A stretch of DNA of 64,000 nt from Acidimicrobiales bacterium (GTDB lineage: Bacteria; Actinomycetota; Acidimicrobiia; Acidimicrobiales; MedAcidi-G1). The position numbers and the translations under genes were made by a program. How positions within the stretch are numbered: the stretch's first letter is position 1; the number at the start of each line of letters is the position of its first letter. Where the stretch lies: assembly GCA_028823445.1 (NCBI GenBank), contig JAPKBH010000002.1, forward strand, positions 56,037 to 120,036, given 5' to 3'. Positions 16,869-25,363 of the stretch are shown piece after piece. The notes under the pieces are model-generated. The model made no database searches, had not been told where the DNA came from, and saw only the letters and a program-made list of their open reading frames with translations.

Positions 16869-18316
16869 AGTTGTATCTCCTTGGTAACCGGGTCGCTGCC
16901 GGTGTTTCCGTTTACCCAACCGCCGATGATGGCCGAGAACAAACCAGCGGACCCCCCGGCGTGAACGATCAGCAAACCGCCGGGGCGAAACTTGGGGAGT
17001 TGCAGGCCAGCAAAACCGGTTGGGATGCCCTCGTCAATGCCGTGAGCGCCCACAATAATGTCATCGGCGTCAATGATCAAAAGTTCACTCAGTTCAGTCA
17101 GAAAACGTGAGCGGTCCCATCCGGCATCAATAAACCGGGACAGGTGCTCGGGCGAGAGCACCAACATGGCATCAATGCCCATGACCATGCGAGAAGACAC
17201 GGTAGAGCGTAAACCGTCAGCCAACATGCGTACTAACGATTCTGGGCTGCGGCTTTGTTGATCAAAAAGCAAGCGGGGGCCTTCCCCGGCGAAAGCGGTC
17301 ACCGTATTTTGCTGGGCGGTGAACCCTTCTTCTTGGGCCAGTGAGGTCCAGGCAGAAGGTGCTTCAGCGAAGCAAAAACCTTGTTTGCCCATATGGCCTA
17401 AGGTGGCTCGGTCAATGCCGCCGGGAGCACCACCGCCGAGATTACGAACAATGAGTTGCACCGCACGACCGATGGTGCTGTTGGCACGGTTGCCGTGACC
17501 CAACACGTTGACGCCAGAGTTCATGCCAATGCGTTCGGTTATAGGCCCGTTAATCACAAAGATGGGCCCCACCGACATGGTGGTGGCCAGCACCCCGTGC
17601 ATATTGAATTGGTCGGTGCAGATAGCTTCGAGAGCGGTTAAAACCACCGGGAAATATTCGGGCAAACAGCCGGCCATGACGGCGTTTATGGCTGCTTTTT
17701 CTACCGTGCATTCGACCAAATCGGGGGGCACCACCGCCACCACATCTTGCGGGCTTCGGGTGGTGCCTTCCAGCATGCGTAAAACCCGCGCCTCGGTAGG
17801 GGGGACCACCGGTAGGCCGTCGGTCCATCCCCGGTCAAAAAGAGCTTCCACAGGGTCTTCGAGGGCGGCGACATCAATACGGCGGGCCTGCATTTTGCTT
17901 CCGCTGAAACGCACCCTTAGTTCGTCGACCCGCCCGGGGTCAACCGAAAGAGAACCTCAACCAGGTTTGAAATCCACCAGATCAAGACCCAACCCGGTAA
18001 CGCCGGTAATGGATTCCCACGCTTGACGGTTCCAACCGGCGGTGCGTTCGGTCTCTACACCGTCAACGGTTTTAATGAGGGTAGGTACGGCCTCGATTTC
18101 GTGGTGCCAACTCACCGCAAGATCAGTGTCATCAATAACCCAGTCGCCGGTGGCAGGGAAGGCCGGGTCGTCTTGGGTGTACAAGGTGATGTGGCCAGCC
18201 TGACCAAGTTCAATAAGCACATCGGCCGCAAGCAAGCAGGCCGGGCAGTCGGATTTAACAATTACCGAGACCCCATCGGGCAAGGAAGGAAAGTCAACTT
18301 TTTCAGGCACGGACAC
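16865..18316 (-). CDS. Thioredoxin-domain selenoprotein fused to TDGLPVVPPT domain (Sec120)
   Basis: One 483-residue reading frame if the TGA at 17957-17959 is decoded as Sec. Residues 1-118 form a thioredoxin-like domain with C24-P-A-C27 and a cis-Pro loop EAVPTLI. Then KPG-U120-GSLSVDPG leads without interruption into a second domain with GWTDGLPVVPPT, VMAGCLPEYFPVV, NGPITERIGMNSGVN and NRANSTIGRAV. I recall this second domain as a widespread but uncharacterised family found with UGSC proteins. Start is GTG 18316; no strong ribosome site. Alternative: two separate genes, the second starting at ATG 17892 behind a weak GGAAG. The continuous frame and the SECIS-like hairpin favour fusion. The next gene overlaps by ATGA. 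Confidence 0.75.
17924..17944 (-). promoter_or_regulatory. Predicted bacterial SECIS in thioredoxin-fusion gene
   Basis: On the minus strand GTTGACCC-CGGGC-GGGTCGAC gives an 8-bp stem (one U-G pair) with a 5-base loop holding three Gs. It begins 13 bases after the TGA and the first loop G is 22 bases after it. The loop lacks a GU step, so it fits the bacterial SECIS pattern slightly less well than the other two. Confidence 0.6.
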
Positions 18317-18396
18317 AGTATGACAGAGAGTGGCCTTGGTGAGAAATCAGTCACAATTTGCGAGATGCGTCGAGATGCTCTCTACCCTCGCGAGCA

Positions 18397-19329
18397 ATGA
18401 ATACTCAGGCTGCGTCGTTGGGCGTCACATTTTATGGAGTACGCGGGTCCACCCCGTGCTCGTGTGAAAGTAACCAACGATATGGCGGGAACACTTCTTG
18501 CGTGGTGGTTGACCTGCCCGATAGCGACCCAATCATTTTTGATCTAGGTACCGGTTTACGTTATTACGGCCAACAGTTGGCTGACTCTCGCCGACCCTTT
18601 CATGGCACCGCATTGGTCAGCCACTTGCATTGGGACCACGTGCAAGGGTTGCCGTTTTTTGCGCCCATAAATCAAGTAGGAGCTCGCCTTGAGGTGTATG
18701 GACCTCCCGAAGATGGCTGCTCGTTGGAGGCGGCTTTCGACCAGTTCATGGCGCCCCCATTTTTTCCCATTGGGTTTCGTGACTTAGCCGGAGACATCAT
18801 TTTTCACGACATTAGCGAAGCTTCATTTGCTGTGGGGGCAGCCACCGTGACGGCGTTGCCGGTTCCTCACATTGGGGCAACCAACGGCTACCGCTTAGAA
18901 GTTCCGTCTCCCTCGGCACCTACCGGTTCGCTCAGCGTGGTCTACATCAGCGACCATCAACAGCCGCGAAACGATGGCCAAAGCGTGGACCCTGCTGTGT
19001 TGGCGTTAGCCGCCGGAGCTGACCTTTTGATTCACGATGCCCAGTTCACTCCAGAAGAGTTCGCTGACCGAACCCACTGGGGGCACTGCACCGTTGATTA
19101 CGCCCTTGAGGTGGCCCACCAAGCGGGGGTCAAAGAGTTGGTGCTTTTTCACCACGACCCGGCGCACGATGATGAAAAAATTGACGCCATGCTCGCTGAT
19201 GCACAAAAAAAGGCCGAGGGCCTGAATATCGAGAAAGTTTCGGCCGCTTGGGAAAGCCGAGTAATTTCTTTACCGCTTGAAGCGATAACCCCAACAATTG
19301 AAGCGCCCGTTGTACTGAGTGCGAGTTAA
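18397..19329 (+). CDS. MBL-fold metallo-hydrolase
   Basis: About 310 residues of the metallo-beta-lactamase fold. The zinc motif SHLHWDHVQGLPFF (HxHxDH form) is near residue 76, followed by PVPHIGATNGYRL, YISDHQQP with the bridging Asp, HDAQFTPEEF and a C-terminal LFHHDPAHDD. This pattern resembles the phosphoribosyl cyclic phosphate / PhnP-like and ComA-like hydrolases of the RomA branch. I chose ATG 18397 because family proteins begin at VTFYGVRGSTP; an upstream ATG (18358) would add unrelated residues. It diverges from the selenoprotein operon. Confidence 0.82.
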   Translation: MNTQAASLGVTFYGVRGSTPCSCESNQRYGGNTSCVVVDLPDSDPIIFDLGTGLRYYGQQLADSRRPFHGTALVSHLHWDHVQGLPFFAPINQVGARLEVYGPPEDGCSLEAAFDQFMAPPFFPIGFRDLAGDIIFHDISEASFAVGAATVTALPVPHIGATNGYRLEVPSPSAPTGSLSVVYISDHQQPRNDGQSVDPAVLALAAGADLLIHDAQFTPEEFADRTHWGHCTVDYALEVAHQAGVKELVLFHHDPAHDDEKIDAMLADAQKKAEGLNIEKVSAAWESRVISLPLEAITPTIEAPVVLSAS

Positions 19330-19373
19330 GCCTCGTAAGGCGACTAACCTCCGAAAAAATGGAGGAGAGTTCT

Positions 19374-19850
19374 ATGGCTATAGATGCAGATGTTTACCGG
19401 CAAGTACTGGGTCGTTACCCCACTGGGGTGACTTTGGTGACTGGCATGAATGGCGAGGAGCCTCAGGCCGTAGTTATCGGTTCTTTTACTTCGGTTTCGA
19501 TGGACCCGCCATTGGTTGGGTTTTTCATCGGCCACGAGGGTCGGTCGTGGAACCGTATACGCCCTTCGGGAGCATTTTGCGTCAACGTGTTTGCTGACGA
19601 TCAGGCTGACTTGTGTGGCAGTTTCTTTATGAAAGACGCCGACCCTTGGGAAGGGGTTGAATGGGAGTTGACGGCTACTGGCTCACCAAGATTGCTGGAT
19701 TGCGTGGCCAGCATCGACTGTAAAATTCATGAAGTAATCGAAGCAGGCGATCATCTTTTAGTTTTGGGCCATGTTGAAGGAGTGGCTTTGGGCCGTGAAG
19801 CCTCGCCCATGGTATTCCTGGGCGGTAGCTACGGAAAGTTTGATCAATGA
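19374..19850 (+). CDS. Flavin reductase-like FMN-binding protein
   Basis: 158 residues of the split-barrel flavin reductase family (HpaC type). YRQVLGRYPTGVTLVTG at the N-terminus, SFTSVSMDPPLVGFFIG with the flavin-contact Ser/Thr, WNRIRPSGAFCVNVF, and a C-terminal VFLGGSYGKF are diagnostic. The ATG at 19374 follows a GGAGGAGAG ribosome site. Such proteins feed reduced flavin to monooxygenases; no monooxygenase is adjacent, so its partner is elsewhere or it acts alone. Confidence 0.87.
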   Translation: MAIDADVYRQVLGRYPTGVTLVTGMNGEEPQAVVIGSFTSVSMDPPLVGFFIGHEGRSWNRIRPSGAFCVNVFADDQADLCGSFFMKDADPWEGVEWELTATGSPRLLDCVASIDCKIHEVIEAGDHLLVLGHVEGVALGREASPMVFLGGSYGKFDQ

Positions 19851-19895
19851 TGCTCGGAGCTTTTTGCCCACCTGCGGTTTTGGGTCGGTGAAGTA

Positions 19896-20414
19896 ATGCC
19901 TATCTACGCAATCGGTGACGTCGAGCCTCGCATTGACCCGTCGGCTTATATTCACCCCGAAGCAGTGATTATTGGAAACGTCATCATCGGGCCAGAAGCC
20001 AGCGTGTGGCCCCATGCGGTTATCCGAGCCGACGACAGTTTTATTTCGGTGGGAGCGCGTTCTTCGGTGCAAGACAACGCGGTTCTGCATTGCACGCCAG
20101 ATTTGCCCACCGTGGTTGGTGAAGACGTGACGTTGGGCCACCTCTGCCACTTGGAGGGTTGCACCATTGAGGACCGATCGCTCATTGGGGTAGGTTCGGT
20201 GGTTATCCATGAAGTAGTAATCGGGCGAGGGTCCATAGTGGGAGCGAACGCCATGGTGCGTAACGGAACCATTGTGCCGCCCCGTTCGCTGGTGCTCGGC
20301 GTGCCAGCCACCGTGCGAGAAGGCGTGGTTCCCGAAGACGCCAACATGTTGAGCGCTGAGGCTTATGTCGCTCGAGGTCGCCAGTTCAAAGAACAACTGC
20401 GAAGAATCGGTTAG
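19896..20414 (+). CDS. Gamma-carbonic anhydrase-family protein
   Basis: 172 residues of left-handed beta-helix built from hexapeptide repeats. The metal histidine segments are present: NAVLHCTPD, TLGHLCHLEGC. The order matches the YrdA/CaiE/gamma-CA family, which binds Zn or Fe as a trimer. Carbonic anhydrase activity is possible but not certain, since many family members are inactive. It sits 45 bases after the flavin reductase gene. Confidence 0.87.
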   Translation: MPIYAIGDVEPRIDPSAYIHPEAVIIGNVIIGPEASVWPHAVIRADDSFISVGARSSVQDNAVLHCTPDLPTVVGEDVTLGHLCHLEGCTIEDRSLIGVGSVVIHEVVIGRGSIVGANAMVRNGTIVPPRSLVLGVPATVREGVVPEDANMLSAEAYVARGRQFKEQLRRIG

Positions 20415-20424
20415 GGGCAATTCC

Positions 20425-21210
20425 GTGACTGCCACAGGCCCGCTTTGTTCGTCGGAAATAATTTTTAAATCTGGCGGCTTGGCTTTGGCGGCTCACTTGG
20501 CTCTCCCGCCCGGAGGGGGCAAGAACTGCCCGGCGGTGGTTATTGCGCACGGTTTTCCCAGTGGGCCCGGTGGAGGAGCGAACTCGCCGGCGACTTTTCC
20601 GGAACTGGCCGAACGCATGGCCGCCGAAATGGGTTGGGTAGTGATGGTGCCTTACCTGCGGGGCATGCCTGGTTCTGAAGGTTCGTTTAGTTTGCAAGGT
20701 TGGCGTGATGACCTCTTGGCCGCTATTGAGTATTTGGTTGGGCTTCCAGAAGTTGGGGCGGTGTGGACCGCAGGTTTTGGCACGGGGGGAGCGCTGGCGG
20801 TTTGCGCAGGAGCCGCCGATTTACGCGTGAACGGCGTAGCAGCATTAGCTACCCCCGCAGATTTTAATGATTGGGCAGATAACCCTCGACGGTTGTTGTT
20901 GCATGCACGAAAAGCAGGATTAGTTGACGAATCTGCCCCGCCCAAAGGTTTTGATGAATGGAAAGCGTCTTTGTCGGAGATTTCTGCAGAGTTGGCGGTT
21001 ATTCAGCTAGCACCTCGACCGTTGCTGGTAGTGCACGGCAGCGACGATGAGGTGGTGCCGCCTTTAGATGCCCGCCTTTTGTCTGGCACCCATGGGGCTG
21101 GAGAGTTACGTATGATTTCTGGGGCGGGGCATCATTTGCGTCATGACCCGCGGGCCATTGCCGTATTATTGGGTTGGTTAGACCGCCAACAACGTGAGCT
21201 GATTTACTAG
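20425..21210 (+). CDS. Alpha/beta hydrolase (dienelactone hydrolase-like)
   Basis: About 261 residues. VVIAHGFPSGPGG is the oxyanion strand-loop; the nucleophile elbow reads GFGTGGAL, with Gly-Thr in place of the usual Gly-x-Ser, so Ser is missing at the expected place. The later VHGSDDEVVPP supplies the Asp and GAGHHLRHDP the His. The start is taken at GTG 20425 after AGGGG; earlier codons overlap the carbonic anhydrase gene. Because the elbow is altered it may be non-catalytic or use a different nucleophile. Physiological role unknown. Confidence 0.75.
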   Translation: MTATGPLCSSEIIFKSGGLALAAHLALPPGGGKNCPAVVIAHGFPSGPGGGANSPATFPELAERMAAEMGWVVMVPYLRGMPGSEGSFSLQGWRDDLLAAIEYLVGLPEVGAVWTAGFGTGGALAVCAGAADLRVNGVAALATPADFNDWADNPRRLLLHARKAGLVDESAPPKGFDEWKASLSEISAELAVIQLAPRPLLVVHGSDDEVVPPLDARLLSGTHGAGELRMISGAGHHLRHDPRAIAVLLGWLDRQQRELIY

Positions 21211-21317
21211 AAATCCTTGGGTTGAGGGTCTCTTGTTGAATTACCCTTACTTTTCCTCAAATAATTGTTACTATCAGCGTAGGAGAAATGCCCACCTCGG
21301 CTTGGAGTGCTCACATC

Positions 21318-22721
21318 ATGACTACTGTAGGCATCGGAGTAGACCTCAGTAAGTACAAACTGGGGTGGAGCGACCAAGAAGATTACGTTTTCAAGCCCAC
21401 CAAAGGCCTCGACGAACGGCTCATCCAAGAGATCTCCTGGATGAAAGGCGAACCCAACTGGATGCGCGACTTTCGTTTGCGCTCCCACGAAAAATTCCTC
21501 AACCGCCCCATGCCGTGGTGGGGAGGCGACATGGACGGCATCGACTTTGACGATATTTACTACTACATCAAGCCCTCCGGCGGTCTCAACGACTCGTGGG
21601 ATGACGTACCCGATGCCATCAAAGACACTTACGAAAAATTAGGTATCCCTGAAGCAGAACGTAAGTACCTCGCCGGGGTAACCGCACAATACGAATCCGA
21701 AGTGGTGTACCACCGCAACCGCGAAGACCTCAAAGAACAAGGGGTTATTTTCTGCGACATGGACACCGCATTGCGTGAGCATCCGGAGATCGTGCGAGCC
21801 TGGTTCGGGCGGATCATTCCCCCCAACGACAACAAGTTCTCTGCCTTGAACTCTGCGGTGTGGAGCGGCGGATCATTTATTTATGTACCGCCCGGAGTCA
21901 AAGTAGAAATGCCGTTGCAGGCTTATTTCCGCATCAACGCTGAAAATATGGGCCAGTTTGAACGCACGCTAATCATCGCCGATGAGGGCTCAGAAGTGCA
22001 CTACATCGAAGGGTGCTCAGCTCCTACCTACAGCACCGACTCGTTGCACTCGGCGGTGGTAGAAATCGTCGTCAAAAAATCGGCCAGGGTCACCTACACC
22101 ACTATTCAAAACTGGTCCACCAACGTGTACAACTTGGTGACCAAACGAGCACGGGTAGAAGCCGAAGGCCACATGGAGTGGATCGACGGCAACATCGGTT
22201 CACGTTTGACCATGAAATACCCAGCAGTGGTCATGGTGGGCCCCAAGGCTTCTGGTGAAGTACTTTCGGTGGCTTACGCCGGCCCCGGGCAACACCAAGA
22301 TGTCGGAGCCAAAATGACCCACGCCGCACCAGAAACCACCTCGAAGATCGTGTCGAAATCTATTTCACAAGGTGGCGGCCGCTCTAGTTACCGCGGGTTG
22401 ATCCGGGTAGAAGAAGGCGCCCACGGTTGTAAAAGCCATGTGCAATGCGACGCCCTTATTTTGGACGACGAAAGCATTTCCGACACCTACCCCTACATGG
22501 AAGTGGGTTCCGACGACGCGGTTATCGGCCACGAAGCCACCGTGTCTAAGGTGGCCGATGATCAACTCTTCTACCTGATGAGCCGCGGGCTAACCGAAGA
22601 GCAATCTATGTCAATGGTGGTGAACGGCTTCATCGAACCGATTACCCGCACTTTGCCCATGGAGTACGCCGTGGAGTGGAGTCGTCTGATTGAACTACAG
22701 ATGGAAGGTTCGGTCGGTTAA
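21318..22721 (+). CDS. sufB: Fe-S cluster scaffold SufB
   Basis: About 467 residues, full length. Assembles [4Fe-4S] clusters with SufC and SufD. Diagnostic segments: [21 protein letters not shown], the central [25 protein letters not shown] with the scaffold Cys, [11 protein letters not shown], and the C-terminal [23 protein letters not shown] 21318 fits the usual SufB N-terminus; ATG 21288 has its Shine-Dalgarno only 2 bases away. Unusually, sufC, sufD, sufS and sufU are not adjacent. A terminator-like hairpin follows. Confidence 0.93.
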   Translation: MTTVGIGVDLSKYKLGWSDQEDYVFKPTKGLDERLIQEISWMKGEPNWMRDFRLRSHEKFLNRPMPWWGGDMDGIDFDDIYYYIKPSGGLNDSWDDVPDAIKDTYEKLGIPEAERKYLAGVTAQYESEVVYHRNREDLKEQGVIFCDMDTALREHPEIVRAWFGRIIPPNDNKFSALNSAVWSGGSFIYVPPGVKVEMPLQAYFRINAENMGQFERTLIIADEGSEVHYIEGCSAPTYSTDSLHSAVVEIVVKKSARVTYTTIQNWSTNVYNLVTKRARVEAEGHMEWIDGNIGSRLTMKYPAVVMVGPKASGEVLSVAYAGPGQHQDVGAKMTHAAPETTSKIVSKSISQGGGRSSYRGLIRVEEGAHGCKSHVQCDALILDDESISDTYPYMEVGSDDAVIGHEATVSKVADDQLFYLMSRGLTEEQSMSMVVNGFIEPITRTLPMEYAVEWSRLIELQMEGSVG

Positions 22722-22729
22722 GGACTAGA

Positions 22730-22754
22730 GTTGGGTATGCCCCCGACTTGTTTT
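22730..22754 (+). terminator. Terminator after sufB
   Basis: Stem GTTGGG / CCCGAC (one G-T pair) with a 6-base loop, followed by TTGTTTT, 9 bases after the sufB stop. It supports sufB being a monocistronic unit. Confidence 0.55.
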
Positions 22755-22776
22755 GATTCTTGATTAGGGTGCTTCT

Positions 22777-23166
22777 ATGCCGATGCGTCAAGAATGTAAA
22801 CACTTCGAAAGCCGAAGTTACCCCAACGGGGACACGGTGCGAAAGTGTAATTTAGACCTTGCTCCCGAAGCGCCTTGGCGATGCCCGGAGGACTGCCCAT
22901 CGTTTGGCCGACGCATGGTAGATGTCAACTGGAGTCACGGTACCTTGGTGACCCCAGCCACCCCAGAAGAACCCAAAAGTTTGGGAGAAGACGACAGCAT
23001 TGCTGCTTTGTTGGATTCGGTGGAAGACATTGTCAATGCCGTGGGTCCACAAATGCGAGCCGAAGTAGATGATGAAAATAAAAAAGCCACTAAAAAAGCG
23101 GCCCGTCGCGGGCGTTTAGGCCGGGTCGTCGGCAAAAAGAAAAAGAAACGCAAACGTAAGAAGTAA
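22777..23166 (+). CDS. Hypothetical protein with Cys cluster and basic tail
   Basis: 129 residues (ATG 22777 or 22783). The N-terminal part holds four Cys (C7, C24, C36, C40; pattern ..ECKHF..RKCNLD..RCPEDCPSF), which could bind a metal ion. The middle is acidic; the last 30 residues are almost all Lys and Arg, resembling a nucleic-acid-binding or ribosome-associated tail. I recognise similar short proteins in Actinobacteria without a known function. It lies between sufB and a convergent gene. Confidence 0.6.
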   Translation: MPMRQECKHFESRSYPNGDTVRKCNLDLAPEAPWRCPEDCPSFGRRMVDVNWSHGTLVTPATPEEPKSLGEDDSIAALLDSVEDIVNAVGPQMRAEVDDENKKATKKAARRGRLGRVVGKKKKKRKRKK

Positions 23167-23178
23167 ACGAGCGCCCTG

Positions 23179-23730
23179 CTAAAGAGCGAACTCTTCGAGC
23201 GCCGAAACAGGAATGTGTACCGAAGATCCATCGGCTTGGCGAATCACCAACACGTTGAGACCGAGCCGAATGAATGACCCAACCACCGGCTCTTGCTGGC
23301 CGGCCATGGTTGCGGCAACCAGGGGTGGGTCCTCGAGGAGATCTTCTAGCACGGTATGAAAACGAGGCAGGTGCTCTGCCTGCTCAGTCGTCAACTCACG
23401 GTCGCCAATAATTTCTGGTGCGGCAGGGTGGGGGATAACCGCCGAAAGATGCTTTAAAGCAAAAAGCGACTGCCGGCCTTGGTCGGTGCGTACCCCCACC
23501 ACGTCGCGGCCCACGAGCTCAATATGGCCTTGGCATTTGTTGCCCGAAGCAAGCAGCAGGGTGGCTGGTTCGTTGCGTTCCGCGAGGTCAAGCAGCACCC
23601 CAAGAAGATGTGAGGATTCAGCGGAACGTTGATATAGCCATGCTTCGTGACCTATTTGGCGTACCGCTTCAGCGGCGATGGCCTCGTCTGCCAAACGCTT
23701 AAGCGATTCATCCATGGGGTCTAAGGTCAT
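23179..23730 (-). CDS. Conserved hypothetical protein, beta-barrel-like
   Basis: 183 residues with no signal or TM segment. Two similar strand-rich parts, LLLDLAERNEPATLLLASGNKCQGHIELVGRDVVGVRT (about 45-82) and ATMAGQQEPVVGSFIRLGLNVLVIRQADGSSVHIPVSALEEF (about 139-181), look like small Sm/YlxS-type barrels around a helical middle. I cannot assign a family. It is convergent with 22777-23166 and divergent from phoH, a position where such actinobacterial proteins of unknown function are often seen. Confidence 0.5.
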   Translation of the reverse strand: MTLDPMDESLKRLADEAIAAEAVRQIGHEAWLYQRSAESSHLLGVLLDLAERNEPATLLLASGNKCQGHIELVGRDVVGVRTDQGRQSLFALKHLSAVIPHPAAPEIIGDRELTTEQAEHLPRFHTVLEDLLEDPPLVAATMAGQQEPVVGSFIRLGLNVLVIRQADGSSVHIPVSALEEFAL

Positions 23731-23819
23731 GGGCAGAGATTATGGCTTACCGGGCGCCACAGCAACATTTGTAAATTCTCGGCAAGGTTTACTTGAACCA
23801 AGATAGTCTTGGGCCACTG

Positions 23820-24863
23820 ATGCACGAGACCTCCACCGACCCACGAACCTCGCTTAACCAAGGCGCTGACCAAGAAGGCTCATCTGGGCAGGCTTCGGTG
23901 CAGATACGTGTACCGAGCAACGACCTTATGGCCAGTTTGGTAGGCGATCATGACAGTTTGCTACGTCGTATTGAAGCCACGTTTCCAGAGGTGCAGATAC
24001 ATATCCGCGGTAATCAGGTCAACTTAACCGGCAAACAAGCTTCGTTGGTGGGACGCTTGTTCGGCGAGTTGGTGCACATTTTAGAAAAAGGCCACCCGTT
24101 GGATCAACATACTTTGGAGCGCACCATGGACATGGTGCGTCAAGGTGAAGAGCCTGCGGCGGTCTTGACTACAGAAATTTTGCGTTCTGCTCGAGGTAAA
24201 CCGGTGCGGCCTCGTTCGGCTGGGCAACTAAAATATGTGGAAGCGATTCGCGATGGGGTCATTACTTTTGGCATCGGTCCGGCCGGTACCGGCAAAAGTT
24301 GGCTGGCCGTAGCTATGGCGGTGCGGGCTCTTAAAAACGGGGATGTGGACCGAATCGTTTTGACCCGGCCACTGGTAGAAGCGGGCGAAAGGGTGGGTTT
24401 TTTGCCTGGGGATTTGATGGCCAAAGTTGACCCTTATTTGCGGCCGCTTTATGACGCACTGTTTGACATGGTGGATGACGAAAGCGCCGAACGCATGTTG
24501 GAACGAAACGAAGTAGAGGTGGCCCCGTTGGCGTTTATGCGGGGTCGGACACTAAGCAATGCATTTATTATTTTGGACGAAGCGCAAAACACTTCGCCGG
24601 AGCAGATGAAAATGTTTTTAACTCGTATCGGGTTTGGGTCAAAAGTGGTGGTCACCGGCGATGCCAGCCAAATTGATGTTCCGGGCGGGCGTAGTGGCCT
24701 TGATGGTTTAGAAGACTTGTTGAGCGACATTGAAGATCTATCGTTTGTGCACCTCTCGAGCCGAGACGTGGTGCGCCACCGCATTGTGCAAGACATCGTG
24801 AATGCTTACGATGAGGATTTCAAAAAAACCCGCCCGCAAGGTTCTGGTGCGGGGACTTCGTGA
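23820..24863 (+). CDS. phoH: PhoH-family ATPase
   Basis: About 347 residues. N-terminal KH-like region, then the ATPase core: GIGPAGTGKSWLAVAMAV (Walker A), RPLVEAGERVGFLPGDL, and IILDEAQNTSPEQMKMFLTR (Walker B) with TGDASQIDVPGG. PhoH is thought to act in RNA metabolism, and the phoH-ybeY-corC-era order seen here is widely conserved, supporting a ribosome-maturation role. ATG 23820 is preferred; a TTG at 23793 would extend it across a small palindrome (CCAAGA-TAG-TCTTGG at 23798-23812). Confidence 0.92.
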   Translation: MHETSTDPRTSLNQGADQEGSSGQASVQIRVPSNDLMASLVGDHDSLLRRIEATFPEVQIHIRGNQVNLTGKQASLVGRLFGELVHILEKGHPLDQHTLERTMDMVRQGEEPAAVLTTEILRSARGKPVRPRSAGQLKYVEAIRDGVITFGIGPAGTGKSWLAVAMAVRALKNGDVDRIVLTRPLVEAGERVGFLPGDLMAKVDPYLRPLYDALFDMVDDESAERMLERNEVEVAPLAFMRGRTLSNAFIILDEAQNTSPEQMKMFLTRIGFGSKVVVTGDASQIDVPGGRSGLDGLEDLLSDIEDLSFVHLSSRDVVRHRIVQDIVNAYDEDFKKTRPQGSGAGTS

Positions 24864-25363
24864 ACGAAAGCTCTGGCGACTCTGCCCAGCACAAAGACAC
24901 TGATATCACCGTGGTGGTGGTGAACGATAGCGACGAGAGCGATGTTGATCTTGACGCTTGGCAAGTATTGGCGGAACAGGTTTTAAGCAGCGAGGGCTTA
25001 GCGGCCTGTGGGGTGGAGTTAACCGTTCATTTTGTTGACGAAGCGGCGATGACAGAGTTAAATCAAACGCATATGGATAGTTCGGGGCCCACCGATGTTT
25101 TGGCTTTCCCGCTTTTGGAAGCAGCAGAGATCCCGCAGATTTCTGGGCCCGGCCCGCAACTTTTAGGGGACGTGGTTATTTGCCCAACGGTGGCCAAAAG
25201 GCAAGCCGAAGAGGTTCCTGGCCGCAGCTACGTTGATGAACTGGCCTTGTTACTGGTGCATGGGATTTTGCATTTGTTAGGTCACGACCATTATCACCCT
25301 GAGGAGCGGGCGGTCATGGAGTCACGGCAAACCGAACACTTAGCGGAGTTTTTTCATGAGTAA
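24860..25363 (+). CDS. ybeY: Endoribonuclease YbeY
   Basis: 167 residues. The zinc motif HGILHLLGHDHYHPEE (HxxxHxxxxxH) near the C-terminus identifies YbeY, the endoribonuclease needed for 16S rRNA 3'-end maturation and ribosome quality control. The N-terminal extension of about 20 acidic residues is longer than usual. The GTG start overlaps the phoH stop (GTGA), and its end overlaps the next gene by 8 bases. Confidence 0.93.
   Translation: MNESSGDSAQHKDTDITVVVVNDSDESDVDLDAWQVLAEQVLSSEGLAACGVELTVHFVDEAAMTELNQTHMDSSGPTDVLAFPLLEAAEIPQISGPGPQLLGDVVICPTVAKRQAEEVPGRSYVDELALLLVHGILHLLGHDHYHPEERAVMESRQTEHLAEFFHE

Noticed and set aside
8722..17959. The three in-frame TGA codons as sequencing errors, pseudogenes or plain stops
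   Set aside because: All three are TGA and not TAA or TAG, sit at redox-motif positions, continue in the same frame without a shift, and have SECIS-like hairpins. TGA also serves as a normal stop in many neighbouring genes, so a genome-wide code change is also rejected.
19758..20435. 225-codon minus-strand frame opposite the flavin reductase and carbonic anhydrase genes
   Set aside because: Both plus-strand genes are strongly supported by motifs; the antisense product has no domain and is His/Asn/Arg-biased as expected of a shadow.
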